Assembly: GCF_008831265.1 (NCBI RefSeq)
Contig: NZ_VTTH01000004.1
Location: 372,001 to 436,000, forward strand
Length of the DNA stretch: 64,000 nucleotides
Source: Lacisediminimonas profundi
Lineage (GTDB): Bacteria; Pseudomonadota; Gammaproteobacteria; Burkholderiales; Burkholderiaceae_D
Reading direction: 5' to 3'
Both the position numbers and the translations under genes were made by a program. This document shows positions 42,447 to 51,244 of the stretch, one piece after another; positions within the stretch are counted from its first letter, which is position 1, and each line of letters starts with the position of its first letter. Below the pieces are notes generated by a model. That model was not told the DNA's origin. It saw only the letters and a list, made by a program, of their open reading frames with translations, and did no database searches.

Positions 42447-43877
42447 ATGGCAAAAGCGAAACTAACGGCTGGCCGGGTTGGCGAGTTCCAATGCGAGCCA
42501 GGGAAGGGGCAATCCTTTCTTTGGGACACCGACGCGCCGGGATTGGGTGTTCGTGCAACACAGACCCGGAGAGATGGTGGCAAGGACAAGGTCCCCAAGT
42601 CCTATGTCTTCCAAGCCAGATTGGACGGGCAAGTAATGCGAATCACGATTGGTTCGCCCGATGTATGGAGCATTGACGCCGCCCGGCAGGAAGCCCGCCG
42701 CCTAAAAATGCTCATAGATACCGGCCAAGACCCGCGCCAAGTGAAAGTGGACGCGATGGCCGCAAAGCAGGCCGCCCGGGATGCGAGAGAGGCGGAAGCC
42801 GACGCCCGACGCTTGCAGGCATTCCGTGAGTCCGTGACGCTGGGCGATGTTTGGCCGAAGTACATGGAGGACCGTTCAGCGCTTTGGTCCTCCCTTCACC
42901 ACCGCGACCACCTGCGAATCATTCAAGCCGGGGGCGAGCAGCGAAAGCGAAGCCCGAAGCTGACCGAGCCGGGACCGCTTGCATCACTGGCAGGGGTGCG
43001 CTTGGTCGACCTGAGCACCGAGCGCGTAGAGGCTTGGGCGAAGGTAGAAGCCAAAGCCCGACCGACCCGCGCCCGCCTTGCATTGCGCCTGCTGAAAGCC
43101 TGCCTTTTCTGGTGCGCCTCGCACAACGACTACACGGGCATCTGCAATGCGACCGCGGCACAAAGCAAGAAAGCCCGCGAGAGCTTGGGCAAGTCCAAAA
43201 AGAAGAACGACGTTTTACAGCGCGAGCAGTTACCCGCGTGGTTTGCTGCTGTCCGACAAATTAGCAATCCCGTCATTAACGCCTACCTGCAATGCTTGCT
43301 GCTGACTGGCGCCCGTCGTGAGGAACTGGCCGCGCTCAAGTGGGAGGACGTGGATTTCCAATGGCGAAGCCTGAAGCTGAACGACAAGGTAGAGGATTTC
43401 CGCATGGTGCCGATGACTCCATATGTCGCGCACTTGCTGATGAACCTTAAGCGCATCAACGAGACACCGCCCAGCGTACGGGCATTGCGGAAGTGCGAAA
43501 CCAATGGGGAAACATGGAAGCCCTCGCAGTGGGTTTTTAGCAGCCCCACCGCAGCATCTGGCCGCTTGACCGAGCCGAGCATAGCCCACCGCAAAGCCTG
43601 CGCCGTGGCAGGACTTGATATGTCGCTTCATGGCCTGCGCCGAAGTTTTGCGACGTTGAGCGAGTGGACCGAAACCCCTGCTGGTATCGCTGCGCAAATT
43701 CAGGGGCACGCACCCCAAGGCGTGCGCGAACAGAACTACATCCGCCGCCCTTTGGACCTGCTGCGCATGTGGCACGTCAAGATTGAAGGGTGGATGCTGG
43801 AGCAGGGCGGAATTGATTTCAAGCCAGCACAGCAAGCGCGATCTGCGCTGCGCGTTATCGACGCCGCGGCATTGTAG
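42447..43877 (+). CDS. int: Tyrosine integrase
   Basis: A 476-residue site-specific recombinase. It has an N-terminal arm-binding DUF4102-like region, a core-binding domain and a catalytic domain with Arg290 (TGARREELAALKW), His395-x-x-Arg398 (LHGLRRSF), His421 (GHAPQG) and the nucleophile Tyr431 (REQNYIRR). All catalytic residues are present, so it is probably active. It is adjacent to attL in tRNA-Phe. The ATG at 42447 is preferred over a TTG one codon earlier. Confidence 0.95.
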   Translation: MAKAKLTAGRVGEFQCEPGKGQSFLWDTDAPGLGVRATQTRRDGGKDKVPKSYVFQARLDGQVMRITIGSPDVWSIDAARQEARRLKMLIDTGQDPRQVKVDAMAAKQAARDAREAEADARRLQAFRESVTLGDVWPKYMEDRSALWSSLHHRDHLRIIQAGGEQRKRSPKLTEPGPLASLAGVRLVDLSTERVEAWAKVEAKARPTRARLALRLLKACLFWCASHNDYTGICNATAAQSKKARESLGKSKKKNDVLQREQLPAWFAAVRQISNPVINAYLQCLLLTGARREELAALKWEDVDFQWRSLKLNDKVEDFRMVPMTPYVAHLLMNLKRINETPPSVRALRKCETNGETWKPSQWVFSSPTAASGRLTEPSIAHRKACAVAGLDMSLHGLRRSFATLSEWTETPAGIAAQIQGHAPQGVREQNYIRRPLDLLRMWHVKIEGWMLEQGGIDFKPAQQARSALRVIDAAAL

Positions 43878-43931
43878 AAAGCCATCTGCATGGATGGCGA
43901 AAATCAGAAATTGAGTAATATTTATAGAATT

Positions 43932-43970
43932 TTGTACTCTTTACGGTAATTCTGGTATATTGATTACCGT
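43932..43970 (+). promoter_or_regulatory. Promoter with overlapping operator for the HTH gene
   Basis: TTGTAC (43932-43937) and TATATT (43956-43961) are 18 bases apart. An exact inverted repeat, ACGGTAAT (43943-43950) and ATTACCGT (43963-43970), brackets the -10 element with a 12-base spacer, the layout of a repressor operator. Confidence 0.6.
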
Positions 43971-43997
43971 TGACTAACGCGTACGCGAAGGAGGCAC

Positions 43998-44207
43998 ATG
44001 ACCCCTGAGGAGTTTCGAGCCGCGCTTCAGTCACTAGGTTGGAAGCAGTCGGATTTTTGCCGGATGGCGGACGTTGACAAGAACACGCCAAGCCGGTGGC
44101 TTAACGGCACGACGCCGATCCCCGGATGGGCAGCTAAGTTCTTGGAGATGGCGCAGGAGATCAAGCGGCTCGCGAGGATGATAGAGCCGCCACGGAAAGA
44201 AGATTGA
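43998..44207 (+). CDS. Small HTH DNA-binding protein
   Basis: A 69-residue protein that is almost entirely a helix-turn-helix: LGWKQSDFCRMADVDKNTPSRWLNG at about 13-37 resembles XRE-type repressors. AAGGAGG precedes the ATG. Located behind an operator-like inverted repeat, it is a good candidate for an autoregulated Cro/CI-like switch protein of the element. Confidence 0.7.
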   Translation: MTPEEFRAALQSLGWKQSDFCRMADVDKNTPSRWLNGTTPIPGWAAKFLEMAQEIKRLARMIEPPRKED

Positions 44208-44303
44208 CCGTCGCCTGACGGTACTCAGGCAAGCGGCGGAACAGAGTGTTACTAGCACACTGCCCCGCCTGACCAAGAGCACTACTTATGAGGAGTAGCA
44301 ACC

Positions 44304-44963
44304 ATGGCTGCAGTCGATTCTACAGAAACACCGGCCGGCAACGTGCCGACGACGAACCAGGAGCGCACGCTCCTGCGAGCATTCCGCCTCCTTAACGACC
44401 ACCAACGGGAGGTAATTTTCCGCTTCACCATGTCGGAGGCGGGGTTTGAAGAGGAAGATTACGCACCAAGACCGCTCGCGTATTCACTGCGTCACCCCGC
44501 TGCGGAAGCGGCCCAAGCGGGTCGCAACGCAGCTTCCGGCTGGGACGCGGACGGTGGAATAGATTCCGGCGTCCATCGTCTGCGGTCCTTGATGAACTTC
44601 GAGCGGGATGTCATTAAATCCACCGCTGACGATGCCTGTGCTATCCCTCAGTGGCTTGCCTTCCTGGATGCATACGACAAGCGATGCCCAAGCAATGCTA
44701 TCAACATGGACGATAGGCGAGGCCGTCGTTTCGGATGGACATTATGTTCACTTTGCGATGCACTTGACTCGCTGGATGCAATGACTTCGAAGTTTCCTCA
44801 AGAAGAGCCCTTATCGGACGGCGAGATTGACGCGGAGGTCGCTGTGAAGGGCGTACTTCAGATCGTCAGGCCTATGACATCCCTGATGCACGCCATGCTC
44901 GTCAACGAGGAGGCCGGTTGTGAATATCCCGGTCTGCTGTCGAAATTGCAGGAGGCCGCATAA
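44304..44963 (+). CDS. Hypothetical protein of the element
   Basis: A 219-residue acidic, soluble protein without recognised motifs. AGGAG lies 9 bases before the ATG. It overlaps the next gene by one base (TAATG), so it heads a coupled chain running to 46542. Confidence 0.6.
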   Translation: MAAVDSTETPAGNVPTTNQERTLLRAFRLLNDHQREVIFRFTMSEAGFEEEDYAPRPLAYSLRHPAAEAAQAGRNAASGWDADGGIDSGVHRLRSLMNFERDVIKSTADDACAIPQWLAFLDAYDKRCPSNAINMDDRRGRRFGWTLCSLCDALDSLDAMTSKFPQEEPLSDGEIDAEVAVKGVLQIVRPMTSLMHAMLVNEEAGCEYPGLLSKLQEAA

Positions 44964-45175
44964 TGACCGCGTCAATAGCCGCGGCAGCGGAAGACCTGGA
45001 TGCGACCCACGAGGTAATTATGGGTCTGTTTCAGTCGCTCGACCTGGTCACCAATGAAGTTGCGAAGAATGACGCCAGAATCACGGCACTCACTTGCGCA
45101 ATGCACCACTACCTGGCTGGCATGGCTGAAATAATAGAGAAGGTTCGAGCCATCGCATCGGAGGAGTCAGCGTGA
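44963..45175 (+). CDS. Small hypothetical protein
   Basis: A 70-residue protein, mostly helical in appearance, with no membrane segment or known motif. Its start overlaps the preceding stop and its own stop overlaps the next start, which supports expression by translational coupling. Confidence 0.55.
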   Translation: MTASIAAAAEDLDATHEVIMGLFQSLDLVTNEVAKNDARITALTCAMHHYLAGMAEIIEKVRAIASEESA

Positions 45176-45291
45176 TGGGGACCCGTACAGAGGCGGCGCG
45201 GCCATTTTTCAAGTCATCCGCGGAAGGACCTTCGCGTCAATCGCGTTCATTAAGGTTTGTCGTTAACAACAATCAGCGAGGCGCGCAGTGA
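45175..45291 (+). CDS. Tiny coupled gene, 38 residues
   Basis: This ATG frame starts on the last base of the preceding stop (TGATG) and ends in a TGA that overlaps the next GTG start (GTGA). The product is basic, without a known motif. The exact joins on both sides make it more likely to be translated than a random short frame. Confidence 0.4.
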   Translation: MGTRTEAARPFFKSSAEGPSRQSRSLRFVVNNNQRGAQ

Positions 45292-45776
45292 CGTTCCCAC
45301 TTCGCGTCGAGCGATATGAGACCAGAGACCGCAGCTACGGTGTCTGGCATCGCGTCAAATCGATTGTCCGGTTCCTTGGTCAAGGCCAAGCGGCAAAACT
45401 CACGATGGCGGACCTCGATAGCGTGCTGTTCACTGAGTACAATTACCCGGACAAGAGCCCACTCTGCCTGATTGAAGTCGCTATGGACATAGGGCAGGAA
45501 AAGCCGACCGGCGTCATTCGTAATCTCGCGCGCATGGCCAACCTCCCCGCGTTTGTCGTGCTTTACACTCACGCCAACCGTCCCAATCCAGCCAATGCCA
45601 ATTGGCCAGACATCGCAGCCTTCCGGGTGCAGCGTGTGTGGCCACGTCCGGAGGCGGGTTGGCGTACCCTGACCCCCGGCGAATGGGCCACAGCGCTTGT
45701 TCAGATAAGGGAGTGGCAACTCAAGCGGTTTAGCGGCCGAGAGGCGGCCAACGATCCCTACTATCAAGGCGAATGA
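45288..45776 (+). CDS. Hypothetical protein of the element
   Basis: A 162-residue protein with a GTG start overlapping the previous stop. The hydrophobic strand CLIEVAMDI followed by a basic helix and FVVLYTHA looks a little like a restriction-endonuclease-type core, but this is weak and no function is claimed. Its stop overlaps the next start by 4 bases. Confidence 0.55.
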   Translation: MTFPLRVERYETRDRSYGVWHRVKSIVRFLGQGQAAKLTMADLDSVLFTEYNYPDKSPLCLIEVAMDIGQEKPTGVIRNLARMANLPAFVVLYTHANRPNPANANWPDIAAFRVQRVWPRPEAGWRTLTPGEWATALVQIREWQLKRFSGREAANDPYYQGE

Positions 45777-45877
45777 CAGAACAGATTTGCCATGCCTACC
45801 GCGACGGCGGGAAAACCAGGCTCCCTTACCTGGCCGGCATGGCTCCTCACTGTAAGGGGCGTCGAGGGCGCATATGA
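45773..45877 (+). CDS. Tiny coupled gene, 34 residues
   Basis: A 34-residue frame joined to both neighbours by ATGA overlaps. Two Cys and two His (ICHAY and APHC) could bind a metal ion, but the protein is too short for a confident call. Confidence 0.4.
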   Translation: MTEQICHAYRDGGKTRLPYLAGMAPHCKGRRGRI

Positions 45878-46542
45878 AAAACGCTGCAAGCTATGATCAA
45901 GACATTGACTGGGATTTCTGGCGCCTCTTGGATGCCGTAAGAGTTTGGGAGGCGGGGTTTCTGACGTGTGGCCTGGACCCTCATAAGCGTTCTCCGGACT
46001 GCCGGGACTTTGACGACTTCATCGACTCGCATCTTGACCTCAAGAAGAGGCTCTTGCTCTTGAAGGCCAATCTGCACAAGCGCGAGTACTTCAAGCCCAA
46101 TGTCAACAACATGGGCGACAGCAACTTGAGCAAAGTCTCTCTCGCAGAAGTCGCTGAATGGGCAAGGCAAGTTGGAATCGCAATCCCTGATCAGTTGGCG
46201 GCCTTTGCCAAGTCAAATGCCAAGAAGGCTGACCTCATAGTGTCGGACAATCCCGACTCGAGCGACGAGCCAAGAGCCGACAAGAAATTGCCTTGGGAAG
46301 CGCAAGCTCGCATAGAAGCGGCCCGGATATATTTGGAGGCGCGAGCGCTGGGCTACACCTTGGCCAAAGAATCGATCTCTGAGAAGGTCGCTGAGGAACT
46401 TCAACTAAAAGGCATAGAGAGCCCGCGAGGAGGTCCGCTTACGGCGGGAAACATCTTGCGCATGGCATTGCAGGGCGGCTGGAAGCTGCCGAAATATAGC
46501 CCGACAAGTGCCGGGAAAACCGGGATAACCGGGAAACAGTAA
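45874..46542 (+). CDS. Hypothetical protein of the element
   Basis: A 222-residue soluble protein. The N-terminal half (WDFWRLLDAVRVWEAGFLTCGLDP) is probably an adaptor-like helical domain. The C-terminal 80 residues (YLEARALGYTLAKESISEKVAEEL then GGPLTAGNILRMAL) resemble a recombinase-type winged helix. No function is assigned. It ends 40 bases before a strong terminator. Confidence 0.6.
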   Translation: MKNAASYDQDIDWDFWRLLDAVRVWEAGFLTCGLDPHKRSPDCRDFDDFIDSHLDLKKRLLLLKANLHKREYFKPNVNNMGDSNLSKVSLAEVAEWARQVGIAIPDQLAAFAKSNAKKADLIVSDNPDSSDEPRADKKLPWEAQARIEAARIYLEARALGYTLAKESISEKVAEELQLKGIESPRGGPLTAGNILRMALQGGWKLPKYSPTSAGKTGITGKQ

Positions 46543-46582
46543 AAAGTATTGAATCGGGAAAGGCGGGAATCGCCTCAAACCT

Positions 46583-46622
46583 AATAACGGCGCGGCTTTG
46601 CGGCTCGCGCCGTTATTTTTTT
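46583..46622 (+). terminator. Intrinsic terminator
   Basis: A perfect 12-bp stem, AATAACGGCGCG (46583-46594) with CGCGCCGTTATT (46606-46617), followed by a run of T. It ends the first gene chain of the element. Confidence 0.9.
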
Positions 46623-46687
46623 GTCGGCTTGTTTCCCGGTTTTCCTGACTGTCAGATGGCTTCTTGTTGGATCAACACAGGAGCCTG

Positions 46688-46885
46688 ATGATGCAGACAC
46701 TTCAACAGCTAAGAACCGCCGTCTCTACAGAGGTCGCAGCCAAGGCGCTGAACCGCCAGCCACAGACCTTGCGCAAGTGGGCCTGCTTGGAAAACGGGCC
46801 TATCCGGCCAATCCGAATCAACGGCCGGCTTGCTTGGCCGCTCGAGGAGTTGGCCCGCCTCCTGAACGGAGGTGAAAATGCCTAA
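46688..46885 (+). CDS. Small HTH protein, excisionase/AlpA-like
   Basis: A 65-residue protein with a MerR-like fold pattern: VAAKALNRQPQTLRKW, then IRINGRLAWPLEELARLL. Proteins of this type act as excisionases or activators in phage-like elements. AGGAG precedes the paired ATG codons; the start one codon later is equally possible. Confidence 0.65.
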   Translation: MMQTLQQLRTAVSTEVAAKALNRQPQTLRKWACLENGPIRPIRINGRLAWPLEELARLLNGGENA

Positions 46886-47318
46886 TCCCACAAAAGCAAA
46901 CGCCTCCCGAGAGGGAGGCGCTAATGTCACAGAGCTTGGCGGCGGCGTGACAGGGCAAAGAAAAGTTCTTAGGTGTGGCGTGCATCGTACCAGCAAACTG
47001 CGCCGAGAACTACAGGCCCACGGCCTGGCACTTCGCGACACTACCGGTGCAACCCAATGCCAAACACTACTTCGCGTCCTCGAATACCTCGGTGATCGGG
47101 GGATAAACACACCCGAAGGTGTGGCGTGTGGCTTTTACCGTATTGCCACGCGCGTCCAGGAGTTGGAAGCCGATGGTTGGCTCATTGCCTCTTACCGCGA
47201 ACGGCTGTTGGGCGCGGATGGCTTGGTTCATGTCGGAATCGCCAGATACGTGCTCATTGGACGCAGGGCTGACTCCACCAGCCCGCAGCTCTCCTTCGAG
47301 TTGGGGGGTGCGGCATGA
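46878..47318 (+). CDS. Winged-helix hypothetical protein
   Basis: A 146-residue protein. Residues 40-135 (QCQTLLRVLEYLGDRGINTPEGVACGF, then RVQELEADGWLIASYRE) look like a winged helix-turn-helix. GGAGG lies 4 bases before the ATG. It overlaps both neighbours slightly. It is probably a replication or regulatory accessory of the element. Confidence 0.6.
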   Translation: MPNPTKANASREGGANVTELGGGVTGQRKVLRCGVHRTSKLRRELQAHGLALRDTTGATQCQTLLRVLEYLGDRGINTPEGVACGFYRIATRVQELEADGWLIASYRERLLGADGLVHVGIARYVLIGRRADSTSPQLSFELGGAA

Positions 47319-47584
47319 AATTCCTCAAGGTCAAAAACTGGGAACAGTTCCAGCACTACAAAAAGCGCAGCCCGCCCTGGATCAAGCTGCATCGAACCCT
47401 TTTGGATGATTACGAGTTCTGCGGTCTCCCGGATGCGGCAAAAGGCCACCTCCTGCTGTTGTGGCTCTATGCAAGTCAGCATGCGGGCAAAGTGCCGTTC
47501 GATGTTGCATTCCTTGAGCGGAAACTTTCTTGTACAAACATCGATCTTGATGCGCTTGTCGCTGCGGGGTTCCTCGTATGCTAG
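47315..47584 (+). CDS. Replication-protein-like N-terminal domain, apparently shortened
   Basis: An 89-residue protein with the phage pattern KVKNWEQFQHYK, PPWIKLHRTLLDDYEF and LPDAAKGHLLLLWLYAS, found at the start of phage replication initiators or their loaders. Relatives are usually longer. Here the frame stops right after GFLVC, and the missing tail seems to continue in the frame of the helicase gene, which begins 7 bases before this stop. Confidence 0.6.
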   Translation: MKFLKVKNWEQFQHYKKRSPPWIKLHRTLLDDYEFCGLPDAAKGHLLLLWLYASQHAGKVPFDVAFLERKLSCTNIDLDALVAAGFLVC

Positions 47585-49278
47585 CCATTGAGACGATCAT
47601 AAGCTGCACGCATGTTGCTAGCACGTTGCAAGCAACTGAGCTCGCACAAGATGCGAGCGTCCTGCAAGCCACTGAGGTGACTCTAAGAAGAGGAGAGGTT
47701 AACGTCAAAACCCCTCGCTTCGCATCGCAAAGCAACCCCACAAAAGCCCCAAGCCAAGGTAAGACTCTTTTAACCGACTTAGTGCTGCGCCCATATCAAG
47801 CGCTCGCGGTCCAAAACCTCAGGTCAACCTTGGCTGAGGGGCACAGCCGGGTTCTGCTGAACTCGCCCACTGGGTCCGGCAAGACCGAAATCGGGATGGC
47901 TCTGGTCAAGGGCGCCCGACTCAAGCGCAAGCGGATTGCCTTCCTGTGTAACCGGGTTCACTTGGTCATGCAAACGTCGCGGCGCTTCAGCAAGTCCGGC
48001 ATCGAGCACGGAATCATCCAGGGAGCGAATACACGGCAGGTCTACGAGGACGTGCTTGTCGCGTCGATTCAGACAGTGGCGCGCCGGGGACTGCCGGACG
48101 TGGATCTGCTGATCATCGATGAGGCGCACACGGTCGCAGGCTCGAAGGACTACCGGCAAGTCATCGCAGCGGCTAAATGCCCGGTCATCGGGTTGTCCGC
48201 GACGCCTTACGCCCGCGGCTTAGGCAAGCATTACGCCGAGCTGTCCGGTGCCCTGTTCGAACGAATGGTTATTGCAGCGACGATTCCTGAGTTGATCGCC
48301 GACGGCTACTTGGTCGATTGCGACATCTACGCGCCATCCGAGCCGGACATGACCGGGATTAAGCAATCCCGCAATGCCTGGGGCGAAATGGACTACTCGG
48401 AAACGGATGTCGGTCGGGCTGTCGACAAACCCGAGCTGGTGGGCGACATCGTTTCGCACTGGTTGCGCCTGGCGAACGACACACCTACGGTCTGCTTTGC
48501 GTCGAACATTGCGCACAGCAAGCACATCGTTGATCGGTTCTGCGGCGCCGGCGTTCGGGCCGAGCATATCGACTGCCACACCGAGGATGCCGAGCGGGAA
48601 GCGATCCTGCGCCGTGTCGAAAGCGGGGAGACGCGGGTTGTCTCCAATGTCGGCATCCTGTGCGAGGGCTGGGATTTTCCCGCTTGCTGCACGCTGATTC
48701 TGGCTCGCCCGACCCGCTCACTGATCCGCTACATCCAGATGGCAGGGAGGGTTTTGCGCCCGCATGAAACCAAGTCCAGGGCGCTGATTCTGGATCACTC
48801 AGGCACGGTCGCCCGGCTCGGCTTCCCAACTGACGAGTTTCCGCTCGAACTTGACGATGGGACGTCGAAGCAAAAGGCTGGCGGGGACAAGTCAGAACCA
48901 GCGCTGCCGAAAGCCTGCCCATCTTGCGCATACGTCAAGCCGGCCCGCGTTCACAAATGCCCTGTCTGCGGTTTCGCGCCTACAGTCCGGGCAAACGTCG
49001 AAGTGATCGACGGCGACCTGGTCCTGCTGAAAAAAGGCAAGAAGCCCTCGAAGATGGACAAGCAGGCGTTTTATTCGCAGCTGCTTGCCATTGCGGCGAG
49101 CAAGGGGTACCGCGACGGCTGGATCTCGCACAAGTATCGCGAATATTTCGGCGTATGGCCTCGGGGGCTAGAGGACGTGGCAATGGAGCCGACACCCGAG
49201 GTGCATGGCTTCTTGAGGCATTTGCAGATCAGACACGCCAAGACTTCCAAGACCAGCGAGGCCAGCCATGCTGCATAG
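47578..49278 (+). CDS. SF2 DEAD/DEAH-box helicase with zinc ribbon
   Basis: A 566-residue helicase: Walker A SPTGSGKT (96-103), DEAH (181-184), SAT (207-209) and motif VI QMAGRVLR (387-394). A four-cysteine zinc ribbon (C447, C450, C461, C464) follows. The first 65 residues are not part of the helicase fold and look like the displaced tail of the preceding protein. It overlaps the primase gene by 11 bases. The likely role is unwinding during replication of the element. Confidence 0.92.
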   Translation: MLAIETIISCTHVASTLQATELAQDASVLQATEVTLRRGEVNVKTPRFASQSNPTKAPSQGKTLLTDLVLRPYQALAVQNLRSTLAEGHSRVLLNSPTGSGKTEIGMALVKGARLKRKRIAFLCNRVHLVMQTSRRFSKSGIEHGIIQGANTRQVYEDVLVASIQTVARRGLPDVDLLIIDEAHTVAGSKDYRQVIAAAKCPVIGLSATPYARGLGKHYAELSGALFERMVIAATIPELIADGYLVDCDIYAPSEPDMTGIKQSRNAWGEMDYSETDVGRAVDKPELVGDIVSHWLRLANDTPTVCFASNIAHSKHIVDRFCGAGVRAEHIDCHTEDAEREAILRRVESGETRVVSNVGILCEGWDFPACCTLILARPTRSLIRYIQMAGRVLRPHETKSRALILDHSGTVARLGFPTDEFPLELDDGTSKQKAGGDKSEPALPKACPSCAYVKPARVHKCPVCGFAPTVRANVEVIDGDLVLLKKGKKPSKMDKQAFYSQLLAIAASKGYRDGWISHKYREYFGVWPRGLEDVAMEPTPEVHGFLRHLQIRHAKTSKTSEASHAA

Positions 49279-50185
49279 GCCAAACACGGCTAGGGAAGCC
49301 ATCGGACGCTGGCCGGGCATCTTGCAAGCGCTTGGCATAGACGAGAAGCATCTGCGCAATAAGCATGGACCTTGTCCGCACTGCGGCGGCAAGGATCGGT
49401 TCCGGTTCGATGACAAGGATGGGCGTGGAACCTGGTTCTGCTCGCAGTGCGGCAGCGGGGACGGCTTTGCCCTTCTCCGCAACCTGCACGGATGGGAGTT
49501 CAGCAAGGCGGCCAAAGAGGTCGATGCCGTCCTTGGGACGATCCAGGCTGGGCCGGTCAAGGCGGAGCGCTCGGAGGAAAGCAAGCTCAAGGCGCTGCGC
49601 AATGTGTGGAGTCAAAGCCGGGCAGTAACGCGCGGGGACCCAGTGTGGCGATACCTGAACGCCCGGGTCGGCATTGAGGACGTTCCTGCCGACTTACGCT
49701 TCCACCCGGCGCTGCGATACCGGGACAACGATGGCAAAGATCTGGGCGTCTTTCCCGCGATGGTGGCCAGATTGCGTGATCCAGCCGGCAATGGCGTTTC
49801 GATCCATCGAACCTACCTAACGGACGCCGGAACAAAGGCGCCGGTCGGCCAGGTGAAGAAGATTATGCCCGGCAAGCCCCTAAATCAGGCCGCTGTGAGG
49901 CTTTCGGATGTCGGCACACATCTGGGCATCGCCGAGGGCATTGAAACGGCGTTAGCGGCGTTTTCCCGGTTCGGCGTCCCAACTTGGGCAGCGACCACGG
50001 CGCAACTGCTGGAGGATTGGGTTCCCCCGGCCGGCGTCGAGCGCGTACTGATTGCCGGCGACAACGACAACAGCTTTACCGGGCAGGCGGCGGCATTCGC
50101 TCTGGCCAAGCGCCTCACACTGGCTGGGCTGACAGTCGAAGTGCGCATTCCGGAATCTGACGGGAAGGATTGGGCCGACCGATGA
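49268..50185 (+). CDS. Phage-type primase, zinc ribbon plus Toprim
   Basis: A 305-residue DNA primase. The zinc-binding domain has C36, C39, C58 and C61 (CPHCGGKDRFRFDD, WFCSQCG). The Toprim domain carries the glutamate in IAEGIETALA (E223) and the paired aspartates in IAGDND (D265, D267). The preceding helicase and this primase form a replication module like that of P4-type elements, but on two genes. Confidence 0.92.
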   Translation: MLHRPNTAREAIGRWPGILQALGIDEKHLRNKHGPCPHCGGKDRFRFDDKDGRGTWFCSQCGSGDGFALLRNLHGWEFSKAAKEVDAVLGTIQAGPVKAERSEESKLKALRNVWSQSRAVTRGDPVWRYLNARVGIEDVPADLRFHPALRYRDNDGKDLGVFPAMVARLRDPAGNGVSIHRTYLTDAGTKAPVGQVKKIMPGKPLNQAAVRLSDVGTHLGIAEGIETALAAFSRFGVPTWAATTAQLLEDWVPPAGVERVLIAGDNDNSFTGQAAAFALAKRLTLAGLTVEVRIPESDGKDWADR

Positions 50186-50436
50186 ACGTTTCCCGCCAAT
50201 TCCTCAAGGACTTTGCCTACATCGCCAACCGCTACGGCTGGACTCCGGAGGACGTGGAGCAGGCAAAGGCCGACACCCGCGCGAACCCCGGCCTCGTCAA
50301 CTACTGGACTGTTCTGGCCGATGCGCACCGCAACGGCTACGAGCAGACCGCTGAAAACAGATTTATTCGGCTGACTGACTGGTGCAGACAAAACGGCCTC
50401 GCCGATCCCTTTAGCAACGAGGAGGCAATGCAATGA
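50182..50436 (+). CDS. Small hypothetical protein
   Basis: An 84-residue soluble protein that starts in the last codon of the primase gene (ATGA overlap) and overlaps the next start by 4 bases. Composition is normal for a coding gene; no motif is recognised. Confidence 0.55.
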   Translation: MNVSRQFLKDFAYIANRYGWTPEDVEQAKADTRANPGLVNYWTVLADAHRNGYEQTAENRFIRLTDWCRQNGLADPFSNEEAMQ

Positions 50437-51158
50437 GCAAATCAGATCGAGTTATGTCACGCCTAAAAAAGTCAGACAGGCCGTCTGCAGATGAGCCGGC
50501 CAAACCAGGCAAGCCCGTTATCCAACTGCAGGCGGGAGAGGGGGAAACCAAAGGGGCCGCGTTTTCCCGGTACCTAATCGAGCCGAACATCAACGCGGTC
50601 GACACCATGCACGTCTTCCAGCCACTTTCCGATCAAAGCGACTCGAACGGCATGCTCGGGGAGTTCCAGCGGATCGCCGACCAAGTGAAAGCCGGAGACC
50701 TTTCCCGGCCGGAGGAGATTTTGTCGTGCCACGCCATCGTGCTGGACAACATGTTTCATAGCTTGGCTAGGCGAGCGGCTGCAAATATGGGCAAATATCC
50801 ACCTGCGGCCGACATGTACATGCGCATGGCTCTGAAGGCGCAAAGCCAGTGCCGAACCACCGTAGAGGCGCTGGGTGATCTGAAGCACCCGAAGTCCGCC
50901 ACCTTTATTCGACAGGCCAACATCGCAAGCCAGCAGCAGGTGAATAACGGCAGCGAGCCGATGCCATCACCTCCCCGCGCGGAGGAAAAAGACGTGACCT
51001 CAACGAACGAACTTTTAATGGAGAGCCGCAGTGCGACATTGGACTCTGGAGGAGCGGGAGCGACAAGCGGAGTTGATACGGGACTGGAAGCCGTGGGAAA
51101 AATCGACCGGTCCGGCAACGCCGCAAGGAAAGGCAGCCGCAGCAATGAACGCCACTAA
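50433..51158 (+). CDS. Hypothetical phage-type protein
   Basis: A 241-residue protein. The central part (residues about 75-170, ILSCHAIVLDNMFHSLARRA and KHPKSATFIRQANIASQQQVNNG) resembles proteins seen next to packaging or transfer genes in phages and integrative elements, but I cannot name the family. The last 40 residues are low-complexity, and their DNA is also the start of the next gene in another frame. Confidence 0.5.
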   Translation: MSKSDRVMSRLKKSDRPSADEPAKPGKPVIQLQAGEGETKGAAFSRYLIEPNINAVDTMHVFQPLSDQSDSNGMLGEFQRIADQVKAGDLSRPEEILSCHAIVLDNMFHSLARRAAANMGKYPPAADMYMRMALKAQSQCRTTVEALGDLKHPKSATFIRQANIASQQQVNNGSEPMPSPPRAEEKDVTSTNELLMESRSATLDSGGAGATSGVDTGLEAVGKIDRSGNAARKGSRSNERH

Positions 51159-51243
51159 GCACGGCCAACGGTCGGCAGCAGTCGTCAGCGAGATGAAAGA
51201 GTTTCGGCGGCTGCTCAAGTCGCTAAAGGTCTACGAGGTGTGA
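51031..51243 (+). CDS. Small conserved phage protein
   Basis: A 70-residue basic protein starting at GTG inside the preceding gene (128-base overlap). The pattern RHWTLEERERQAELIRDWKPWEKSTGP is one I recognise from short phage genes of unknown role. That resemblance, rather than the ribosome site, supports this frame over the overlapping tail. Confidence 0.6.
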   Translation: MRHWTLEERERQAELIRDWKPWEKSTGPATPQGKAAAAMNATKHGQRSAAVVSEMKEFRRLLKSLKVYEV

Positions 51244-51244
51244 A

